Below, one piece after another: positions 11,180 through 21,600 of a DNA stretch of 44,958 nucleotides. A program made the translations under genes and the position numbers. The notes beneath the pieces were generated by a model, which made no database searches, was not told where the DNA came from, and was given only the letters and a program-made list of their open reading frames with translations. The DNA is from Triparma columacea (taxonomy: Eukaryota; Sar; Bolidophyceae; Parmales; Triparmaceae): the NCBI GenBank assembly GCA_030267965.1, contig BRYA01000311.1, positions 1 to 44,958 of the forward strand, read 5' to 3'. Numbering within the stretch: the first letter of the stretch is position 1; every line of letters begins with the position of its first letter.

Positions 11180-11437
11180 TTAGATTGACGACAGGAAGTA
11201 TAAATACATTAAAAAAGAGAAAAATACATCTAATATCGTATTGTCGTTCATAAAGACCTGTTGTTGGGGTTCTACCTCAAGGTCCTCGACGATGGTTTTT
11301 GCTATTGTTGATTGTTTAGCTTCTAAATAGAAGGCTGAGTGATTTTTTTCATACACAATCCAAGCTATAGCATCTATAACGCACCTCTCCTCCTTAGTTG
11401 TACCATCTGGTGTTTGGAGTTGAATTTTAATGTCCAT
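11180..11437 (-). CDS. Small hypothetical ORF
   Basis: 85-codon ORF starting MDIKIQLQTPDGTTKEERC, AT-rich and unlike its neighbours in base composition. It has a normal mixed amino-acid composition and a hydrophobic C-terminus (FFSFLMYLYFLSSI). No domain is recognised. It lies in a 750-base region between clearer genes, so it may be real, a remnant or chance. Confidence 0.3.
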   Translation of the reverse strand: MDIKIQLQTPDGTTKEERCVIDAIAWIVYEKNHSAFYLEAKQSTIAKTIVEDLEVEPQQQVFMNDNTILDVFFSFLMYLYFLSSI

Positions 11438-11488
11438 TTACATTTTCCGACTCGTCCTGCCGAAGCCGAACCATTTTAGCCAACAAAT

Positions 11489-13184
11489 TTGGCAGGTTCA
11501 TTCGCAATTTTTGTCATTAAAATAATCACCACCCGCTCAGCATCATTACTGCTTCTATCCTTATTAGTTTTCATCAGCGTTGGTGCAGTAACTGAGCAAA
11601 TTGAGGACCTTGAGTCTGCTGACGGCCTCTCCTCATACATCTCCCCCCTTTTTTCTCCTCCTCAATTGCCTCCTTCGTCATCATATAAGCTTCTACAATA
11701 CGTAGACCTCAAATCAAACCGGCCCTATCTGTACGATAGTAAGCAACTTCACCAGTCAGAGTATACCAATCACTGTCCATCATCGCAAGACTCTGCATCA
11801 GACGCTTGCACAATTAAAGACGTGCAGGCCACACTAATCAAAGGCAACATTGATAAAGACGATCAGACAAAACTGTCATCGACGGTCAAAGAACCGCCTT
11901 CTGCAATGTCAGATGATCCCAATGGTGTTCCCAAGCCCCCCACAAAAACTGAGAGAACTACACCCACAGCAGTGGGAATGAAGAAGACGCCGGACCCCAA
12001 GTTCACCAGACCCCCGCTCCATCGATCCTTCTCCACACTGCTGTCCACCGAAGACCAGGTGAGAAGAAGAATTGCAGATGTTATTTCAAGGTCCAACACA
12101 ACATTCTCACCCCTCTCCCCTCCTCCTTCCACCCTTTCTCCACCCCTTTAGCACCGCGCCCCCCTAACGGTAGGCTTCACCGGTCCCTACTCTCATATCC
12201 GCACCTCCCTCGACTACAGCTACCACTCCAACTACTCCCACCTCCGTCAGTCGCTCCAGGACACGGTAATAAACACCCTCATCAGCTCCTCCCACATCGT
12301 CGACATAAACGGCTTCCACTGCACGACCCCCACGGAGCCGTGGCTGGTCTTCACAGCGGGACCCATGGGGGCGGGGAAGAGCTGGGTAATTAGGAGGCTC
12401 ATGGAGAGGGGGGTGTTCCCGCTTATGGCGTTTGTGGGGGTCGACCCAGATGTCATCAGGAGGTACCTGCCGGAGTGGGAGGAGGTGAGATGCGGAGCCC
12501 AGGGCAACACCATTATGATCTAAGAACGAAATACTAACCCCATTCCCCCCCCAGTATGTGTCTTCTGACCCTTCCGTGGCTGGTGAGATGACCCGAAAGG
12601 AGTCCGGTTACATTGTCGAGATTCTCACGGAGGCCGCCCTCCTCTCTGGTAAGAACGTCCTCGTCGACGGTTCCCTCCGCGACGTCGTCTGGTACAGCGG
12701 GTACTTTGAGAGGCTCCGGAGGGACTACCCCAACCTCAGGATCGCTATACTTAGCGTGGAGGCGGGGGAGGAGGCGGTGCTGGAGAGGGCGAGGAAGAGG
12801 GGCTCCGAGACCGGGCGGGTCGTGCCGGAGGAGCTGCTGATGGACGCAATAAAGCAGGTACCAGAGAGCGTTAGGGTGCTACGGGAGAAGGTGGACTACT
12901 GCGCGGTGCTGGGGAACGAGGGGGACGACGATGTGGTGCTGAGGGGCGTGTGGGAGGGGGGGGTCAAGAGGGAGGATCTGGGGGAGGGGAAGAGACTGGG
13001 GAGTGAGGGGGGGGGGAAGGAGTGGCAGGAGTTCAAGGGGAACTGGATGCAGGTTTGCAAGTGGGTCAAGAAAAGCGAGAGGGACAAAAAGAGGAAGGGG
13101 GAAGGGGAGGAGGTGGAAGGGGCGAAGAAACGAGGGGGCGAGGACGGAGGGTTGAAAGCAGATAAAGACGCGATGTTAAATTAG
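11489..13184 (+). CDS. Zeta-toxin-like P-loop kinase with N-terminal membrane anchor
   Basis: Three exons joined in phase 0: up to 12058, 12152-12484 and 12555-13184, about 510 residues if counted from 11489. The N-terminus has a strongly hydrophobic signal or anchor segment (SASLLLLSLLVFISVGA) followed by about 150 Ser/Pro-rich residues. Exons 2 and 3 carry a zeta-toxin/AAA-type kinase fold: Walker A GPMGAGKS, DPDVIRRYLPEW, then ESGYIVEILTEAAL and VLVDGSLRD. In bacteria, zeta proteins phosphorylate UDP-GlcNAc. Eukaryotic relatives are diverse kinases, so substrate and toxicity here are unknown. The C-terminus is Lys/Glu/Gly-rich. The start is unresolved: codon 11489 is TTG, an in-frame TAG sits at 11477-11479, and that TAG could be a splice acceptor (CATTTTAG) from an unseen first exon. 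The next in-frame ATG at about 11906 would remove the anchor. Confidence 0.75.
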
Positions 13185-13285
13185 AGTGGGGAAAAACAAT
13201 AGCCTCCCAGGTTTTTCTTTCATTTTTTTCTGGTCCCCCTTTTGTTCTTCGATTGTCAATTTGGAATATCCCTTCACCGAGTGTT

Positions 13286-15236
13286 ATGAAGTTCACAGCT
13301 CTCGCTTTGGGCAGCCTCTTTTCGGCTTCAACGGCCTTCAGCCCAACCTTTAGCCGGTCCCACCATTCCTCCCTCCCCCCCTCCACTTTTGGTCTTTCCA
13401 CCAAGCCCAAACACCGACCTCATTTCTCGCCACTTATGGGAATATTGGACGAGGTAGAGGACGAAAACCTCTTTAAGCTTGGTGGAGGGGACTCTGTTAA
13501 TGACACTGGTCTACCGACTGGAATTGAAGCCGCCTACGATGCCTTTTTAGCTGAATTGGTGAGTTTTTTTGACACGACACCTCGTTGGTATATTTTTACC
13601 ATCTAAACACACCATTAGACCATTATCTTCATTTTTCAACAAACCCCAACGATACAATTAGCTCTCAACAAACAACTCACGTCACCATCACCACCTCGAT
13701 CTCCTTTGTTGCAAAACAATACCTCTTCAACCACGACACCCTCACTAACCCCACACTAACCCTTCTTCTCTGCCCTATCCCCTTAGGTTTTCTCCGTAAA
13801 CGACGTCCGGATCGACATAATGGACAACTATGAGAAGGCTTCTGACCCCAACTTTATCACGTGGCTCGGCGGTCGTGTTGACAGTTCCACTGACCCCGAG
13901 GAGAAGATGGCGTTGCGCAGCCTCCTCGAAAGCATCGAAGAGACCGTTCGCATGGTTTCCCTCAAAGAGATGACTGAGAAAAGGGAGGCCGAGGAGAAGG
14001 CGGCGGCTGAGGAGGTGGAGATGGCGAGAAGGGAGAAGGAGATGGAGGAAGGGAGGGGTATGTCAAATGCCGACGTGCTCAGGAAAGCGTCCAAGGTCGA
14101 CACCGCGGGGATTGAGGTGGACAGGGCTGCAAGTGGGGGAGCAAAGGAATCCTTCTTGGATTCTGAACTCACCCAGGAGATTAGGATATCTTACGCTCCC
14201 CTGCTCGAAAAGATCCTCCCCCCCTACGGTCCCGGCGAGACCGCCGCAATGGCTGTCAAGAAGAACTACGAGATGTGCGACGCGCAGCTCATAAAAGTCC
14301 TTGTCGAGAAAAAAGGGGATGGGAGCGGGGCAGAGGAGTGCCTGGAGGAAATCGGAAAACTTCAAGAGCAGAAAATGGCAGAAGCTACGGAGAAGCTGAA
14401 AACTGTCCTCGCGACAGGTTCCCCGGCACTCATGGAGGGAGAGATATTGAAGCTAAGCAAGGAAAACAAAATTGACGAGGCTTTCTTGCTCCTCCTCGAA
14501 GCCAACATGAACATGGCGAAGGAGGCCGGGGCCCATGGACCCGCGGAGGTCATGGCGCGGTTGAAGAAGAAGGCGGAGATGGAGAAGGATAAGGGCGCGA
14601 GCGCTCCAGAGCTCAGGCTCCTGAGGCAGCTTATAAGGGAGCCTGATGGAGCCGAGAGGGAGAGGCTCCTAGATGACGCGTTCCAGCCTAAGCAGGTCGT
14701 CATCGTTCCCGGAAACATGGAGAACGCCGAGAAGGCCCTCACCGGAGAGCAGCCTGAACAAGAGCAGGCCCAGGTGAGACTCGAAGAGGAGCGACGCAAA
14801 AAAATAACGCTTCAGCACGAGAACACATCTCCTCCCTTCAGCCGCCATGCATAATAGTTTTAACCCCTTATCACAACCTTCCTCGTCGCAGCCCGATGTC
14901 CCCCCCCCAGCCTTCATTTCCGCGTGCAAGGCCGTTCTCCTGAACTTTGGAAACGTCGCGTCAGACAGCAACGACATGATGGAGAAAATCCAGCAGATCG
15001 CCTCCGAAGCCGAGATCGTCGCGACACGGATATACGGTAAAGGAATGTCTCCCCGTGAGCAGCAGGACAAGGCCTTCAAGGAGACGACGACGAGCATCTT
15101 CGACTTGGAGCAGATGGAACTACAGGCGATGAGCAACGGGGAGGAAGTTCCCTGGTCGAGCGGGAAAGACGACGACGAGGAAATGCTCGGATCATTGTTT
15201 GACAAGGACGGCAAGATGAGGATCGGAGGCGGTTGA
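13286..15236 (+). CDS. Plastid-targeted conserved hypothetical protein
   Basis: Three exons joined in phase 0: 13286-13558, 13787-14773 and 14892-15236, 534 residues. The N-terminus MKFTALALGSLFSASTAFSP is a signal peptide followed by a Thr/Ala-Phe cleavage motif and a Ser/Arg/Lys-rich transit-peptide-like stretch, as in secondary red plastids. The mature part begins with acidic sequence (GILDEVEDENLF) and has a conserved-looking block IDIMDNYEKASDPNF with FITWLGGRV after it. An Arg/Glu-rich helix follows, then a long alpha-helical Ala/Glu/Lys region. I do not recognise a catalytic domain. The C-terminal exon is charged and ends MRIGGG. The function is unknown; a soluble plastid stroma protein is inferred from targeting only. 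Confidence 0.8.
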
Positions 15237-15623
15237 GGCGGTAAAGTTTAGTGAGAAAAGGACAACATTTTGAGGGAGGGGGCGGGAGGGGGGCAGGGGA
15301 GAACGCGGGGACGGGGATCGGGGGCTTCAATCAAGCCGTCACACGTTTACACACATTTCATCCACAGCATACACAAAACAAAATTTCACAACAGTGTCAT
15401 AAAAAATCTGCTTTTGCTTAATCCGTTGACTGCAAAACCGCCCCGTCCATTCTGCCCACGTCGCCCTCCTCATAGTAGTTAATATCGATCGACACGCTGT
15501 CCCGTCACCAAAAACTGAAAAAGAGAAAATACTCGCAAGTTTAGTTCACAGACGCACTTTCTATTTTTACGCGCCCAATTCCTCCCTCCCACTTCCCCCC
15601 CCCCCTCTCTAAATGGTTTTCTA
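15237..15623. other. Convergent intergenic region
   Basis: 387 bases between the 3' ends of the plastid protein gene (+) and dynein gene (-). It holds a G-rich tract near 15270-15315, an AT-rich middle and a C run near 15595-15605. Short ORFs have no domain. Probably only UTRs and terminators. Confidence 0.5.
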
Positions 15624-18600
15624 TTAATCGTCAAGCTGGGATATCATGGCCGTTCCGCGGCCAACCCAGAAAGACTCTGGCCTGTCGCTGGGAACCCTGA
15701 CGAACAAGATAAAGTTCGTACTGTGCCCAGTAGTCGCCAAAATCCCCCTCCTGTCTGCCGTCTTGTACACGGGACAGTTGTAATGAGGGTACGGCTTCAT
15801 TTCCTCGAGGGGCAAGGGGAAGAAGTATATTATCGGAGCGGGGCTGAATAGTTCCTTCGGCTTGCTCTCGCCCAGAAGCATCACCTCAGGATCCCACCTC
15901 GCCCCCTCAAAGAAGAAACCGATCGTATAAACCCCATCCGTCGGCTTCTCCGTGTAGTTACTCTCCTTCATAAGCTCGAACTCGAAGTCAATCAAGTCAA
16001 TGGCAATCCCGGTCTTCCTCGCGTAGTTTTGCTTGGCTCCCGTCAGGAAGGCGGGAGGGAAAAAGAAGCCGCTGATCCAGAATACGATCGGGACCTTATC
16101 ATTCAGCCACCCCCCGAAGAAGGTCAGCCTCTCCAAAAAGTTCTGAATGTAGCCTCCTAGGGGCTTCAAGCTCGCGAAGCTCTTACCCTTCCACATGGTG
16201 GGAATCTGCCCGTAGAACAGGTTGTTACCAAGCCCCTCCAATTCACTACTCATGACCACCAAACCCTTGACAGCTTTCCTGATGTTCTTCAACGAACTCT
16301 TGGCCAGGCTCATGAGCATGTTGAACTTATATAGCTCCTGATGAAGCACAGTGTTCATACTCTCAGTCCTGCTGACCGGGTACTTCAACATGGCCGCCTC
16401 CATGTCAAAGTTCTCGGGCAACTTGGCCAAGATGTCGGCACTGACGTTCTCAATCATGTCCTCCTTCGAGTTGCCTCCTCCTCCTCCACCACTCCCACTG
16501 CCGGCCTCAGTGATCAAAACCGCGCTCAACACCTTGTCGGTCTCGAACTGGTTTTTGGTGATGTTGGCGTTCTCGTGCAACCCCACGACGCCAGGTCCCG
16601 TGACCAGAGGTAGATTGTCGATGTATTCTTTGTATCCTTCGAGCGTAGTGTCCGGGGGGCAAGTGTAGATGCCGTCGGCGTCCAAGAGCCCCCCGGGCTT
16701 CATCGCCTCGGGGTTGTAGAACCTGTCAAGTATGCTGTTGAGACACCTCCTGTCCTTGTCGTCTGTGACCCTTCCTCCGTAGTTACACTCTCCGGCCGTG
16801 TACTTTAGAGCATTGAAGGGGACCTCATCGTTGTCGTCCAAGAACTGGACGAGCTGCCTCGCGCAGATCGCCAAGTCGCTCATGTTGAACTCATACGGAA
16901 TGTTCCAACCGAGAGGACCGTACGTCCTCCTCTCCTGGATGGCAGCGTGGAAGAAGCAGAGGTTGTAAACGAGGGCCCTAAACTTCTCGCCCTTACCGCA
17001 GGAGCTGAAGAACTCGGGGTCGCCGATTGGGTCCACGGCGAAACTGCCCTGGATGTTCGCTCTCAGGCCCTTGGGAGGCTCGTTTGTCATCTTTACGCCG
17101 TTTTGAAGCACAGTAACGGGGAAGACAGGCGTTGGGTACGTCGTGCACCAGAGCCTGAACTTGTCGTGGCAGGTTTCGGGGGTGAAGCTCTCACAAATCC
17201 TCTCCAGACTGTTCATCCAGCTCGGCGCGAGCATGCAGTTCTGCATCACAGCCCACTTGCCCTCCTTTCTGCTGCTCTCGATCATCTTTTCGGCCCACGG
17301 GCCCTGCCCCTGGCCCAAACTAATGTAGCCGGTCTCGATCTTCATCTCCTTGGCGAGCTTGAGAAGCGGTGTCATAGGGTCGCTTCCAGGGCTCAAGATG
17401 AAGACCAGGGGGGTACAACTGTCACTATCATTGTAACTAAGAAGCAGATCGAACTGAGGAGGCTTCATGTACTTCTCCCCGCTGGAAGATATGATGAACT
17501 GCTGAATGCCCAAGATTAACTTGTCACTCCTGATGCACCTCAGAATAATCAGCCTGGCCATGCCGACGATCTTCTCCTCCCACTCGCCAGCAAACTTTTC
17601 CTCGTGAGGGCTTGTGCTGTCGTAGATTCTCCTCCAATCGTCCGCATGGGTACTGAAGCTCTCCTTAAAACCTTGGAAACCGTTCAAGGTATCCGAGGCC
17701 CTGCAGATCTCTCCCCAGTTCTTGTCGCTCAGCCAGTCGCTGCACGGGTTGGGGTTCGGATTATCCATCGCAACGCCACCCGTCAGCAAGAACAACCAAG
17801 TTGAATCATCAACCTCGCCCTTGCCCTGCATGATCCTCACAGTCAGAAGGAAACTGAAGACAATCTTGTCCTTCTCCAGCAGACTTCTGCAGATGTTCAT
17901 GTAGAGACTATAGGTGAAGTACTCGTCCAAGTTCTTCATCCTCTGAACGATGTCCTTGCTCTTCTCGCTTTTCTTGATGCCACTCAAAAAGAGAGATACG
18001 AACCATTGCAGACTGTATTGATAAACGGGCTCAATGTTCGCCAGCGTGCTGATGCAAAAGAAGAGAACCTGAGTGCTGTACGCGATGGGCTTGTACTTCT
18101 GCCTAACCTCGTCGATATCCTTCTCGGTAGCTTCAGCAATTGTTTGTTTCTCCTTGATATCGTCGCCGATGATCTTACTCTGCTTGAGCGCCTCGATGGC
18201 ACTCTCATCCTCAAGAATGTTGCCCTCACTGCTACTCAAGATGTGCAAGATCTCGTCCTCGACCTCCTTGAGCTTCCTCTTGTTCTCAGCGCCCTCCAAG
18301 ATTAGCTTCTCCTTCTGTTCCTCCAGGTCGGGCCTCTCTTGACTCACGACGATGCCCAGAAGCTGGTCGGTCAGACCCTCGGGAGTTATCATGAAGTTCA
18401 ACAACGTCACCTTGACGGCGACCTCGGGCAAGTAGTGAGGGTTGGGCATCTTCGTGGTCAGGTAGAACCTGAACTGGTCGCTGTACTCGACCGTGGCGTC
18501 CCCAAGCCTGATGCACATAACTCCGCCCTGCTTGAAGACCTGCTTCAAGAGAAGAGGCTCCAAACTCGGGTCAAGCTCCTCCATCACATTCTCCATCAGC

Positions 18601-21600
18601 ACGGGGCTGCCGAAATTCACGGCATTTTCCAAAGTCCTCAAGAAGTCGCTGTCGCTAGGCTTGACGACCTTGAGGTTGTTGTCCTTCTCCATGTTCCTCA
18701 CCCACTTGTTGGCCTGATTCTGAGGGTCAATCATGAGAGGCCACCTCCTGGCATTGTCCACAACGATTCCATTATCGACGCTAAAGCTGTCGGTAGGCAA
18801 GCCGTCTATGTTCCATTGCCTGATCTTGACCTGGTCGCCGAGAGTGGCTGCCAAACTGGGCTTGGCACTGGCCGGGAGGCCTTTTTCCAAGCAATTCTTG
18901 ACCCAGTCGTTGACCTGCTTCTCCCTGAAGAGACTCGTAAAGGGTCCGAGGTAACTCATGATGCCCGCTGAAATAAGGACATCTCCAGTCAAGTTCGTGT
19001 ATTGCTCACCAAGGTCAATCTTAAACTGTGTCCACCTCGATTTCTCACCGCCAAGTCCAGTGATGAGCTGCTCGGCCCTGACGAGCTTCTTGCCGCACAA
19101 ATCTACCTGCTCCTCGAGGTCGATCTTCTCCTGCTTGGCATCTTTGAGCTGCTTCTCTAAAGTTGCGAGGTTGTCCTCGACGAGCTTGAGAGCACCCTGC
19201 TTCTCCCTCAGTCCAGCCATGGTGACCTCCAGCTCGGCCTCAGCCTCCTTCAGGGCTGCCCTCTTAGGAGCTACAACCTTCGCAACCCTGTCGTAAGTGC
19301 TCATCGCGAGGCACCACTTACACAGTCCCGCTGCAGCGTTACTAGCCTTCTTTGCATTTTCGGGGGTGAAGTTCTCGTTGGTCTTGTAGTCCTTGTTGAA
19401 TTTTGAGACAATCTTGGGACTGATATTGTCCTTGTCATAAGTCTTCAAGGTAGTAATGAATTCCTTGTCTCCAAGCATGTTTTGGCTCGGGCCCCAGTAG
19501 TCCATAATCCTCTTACTAGGGTCGTCAGGATCCGGGATCCTGACGGGCTTGATATCCAAGTAAATACAGACAGCCTCGCATACGAGCTTAACTGTAGCGG
19601 GAGGCTTCTTGAGGTTCTTCAGCTCATTGATATCAGCCGGTTTAATGGTGTCCAAGGCCTTGACAGCATCGTTGAGGGCGGGAATGGCCTCGGCCAAATC
19701 GGCCTGAACGTCATCTTTGGTGTGCTGGACCTTGTCAGCCTCGACCTGGGCGACGGCAGCCTCCGCACCGACGGACTTTTGCTTCTCCCTAACGCCGGGC
19801 AGCATGTCCTCAACCTTGACCATGAGCTCATCGACTGCCGCACCTTTCTCGACGAGGATAGGCTGAAGATCCGTGAGCTCCTTCTGCATCTCCCCTACGC
19901 TCTTCTCGGCGAACGCAAGCTTTTCCAGTCCAGTTCCGTATCTCTGGATCTTCTGCATGACAGCCTTTCTGCAAATATCAAGCTGCCCCTTGAACGCGTA
20001 GATGAGCTCGAGGTACGAGGTGGGAGTAACATAGTTGTTCCTGCGAAGTTTCAGGAGGAACTCTTCGCTAAGATCACGCGCACTAGTATGGAAGAGCTGA
20101 CAGGTGTCGACGACTTTTCCGACGACTTCCTTCTGCTTCTCGGCGTCCTCCTCAAACTTGACCTCAGAGATGAACCTGTCTGCGACGGCAACCAGGGCAT
20201 CTGTGGGCCACGCCGTGAACCAGTCAATGGCACAGCAATTGATAAGGGAAGGGAACAACCTGAGGCGCTCCCTGAAGGCGTCTCCGATGGGCGAAAAGGC
20301 AAGCAAAACGTGAAGCCTCTTCCTCACCCTCTTCACAAAGAAGGCAAAGACCTCGCTAATAGTCATATCGGCAGCGGCCTTTCCGTAAACCTGCTTGGCA
20401 AAAGGTCGGGCGGCCTCGACAATCTGCATCTTCTCATCGTTGGGGAAGAGGTTAGGAACCTCTCCGGAGTTCAGGATGTTGTTGATGTCCTCGACGAAAG
20501 ATTCATTCTTGATCTGTGTGTCAGAAAAGAGGAAGACGAAAGGATTTTGGCCGCACCCAGCAGAGCGCAGCACATTCTTAAGGTCCTCCCTCCACTCAAC
20601 ATTGGTGTAATTCTTGGAAATCTCTATCTGGAAGATATCATATCCAGCCATAAAGGTAGCGAGCCTTCCAACACTCTGCCTGCCACTTCCACCAACGCCA
20701 ACAAGTAGCGCATTTCCTCCGTCCATCTTCAAAACCCTACTGATCCTACTGACGTGCTCGATAGCGAACTGGAACATGACAAGAGGCATGGGCTTCTTTG
20801 ACTGAGCGTTGTGCTCCTCAAGGAAGTAGTCAATTCTATTCGTAAGCTCCTGCAGGTCCTGAATCTCCTCATAGGGCTTGTCCTCCACATCCTCGGGCGA
20901 CATGTACTCGCCAAAGAAGAGGTTCCTCAAATCAGGCAAGTCCAACTCTCCATTGTGGTTAAGATCGAGATGGCCGAAGAACTCCGAAATCTTGGCGTTG
21001 AAATACTTGGTCACCATCTTCTCGCAGTGCTCCAAGAACCAGATCCTGTCCGCCTCGTTGGTAAGCCTGTCACAGAACACCCTCATCATTTCGTGCATCC
21101 AAAGCCTAACAAAGTTCGGCTTCTCGAACTGCATCCCCTTGCTGTCGACAGGCTTGACCATCAAAACGCCTTGCATAACACGGCTAAAGTCACGGAGATT
21201 GAAAACGTAGTGGGACTTGGCAGGGGTGGGGAGCAAGCTCTCCATTGAAGCCCTATAGCCTTCAAGAGTCGCGTTCACCAAGCCCTTGGTCAATCCGGTA
21301 ATTTCGGAGCTGAAGCCCTTGGTGCCGAAATACCACTCCCCAATAGTAGAGAAGATCCTCATCAGGGTCCCGTCGTCGAACTCATCGAAGCACATGAGGT
21401 TGAAGTGCCTTAGGAGCCTAGGAGTGACTCCGTTCCTTCCTCCTCCAGGAGGTCCCATGGCCGAAACCAACGTGACATCTTGGATAGTCAACCAGGGGCG
21501 AGCGGGATCGACCAAGTCGTAGTAGCCTCCGTTGTCGATCATTTGCCTAAGCAGCTCAATTGGGGGCTGAGCACCATAAGTTTCAACCTCTGGCATGTTG

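Noticed and set aside
19482..20708. 408-codon forward ORF inside the dynein gene
   Set aside because: It is antisense to the stalk and AAA region of an unambiguous dynein frame; its Leu/Val-rich composition is the usual shadow of a helical protein.
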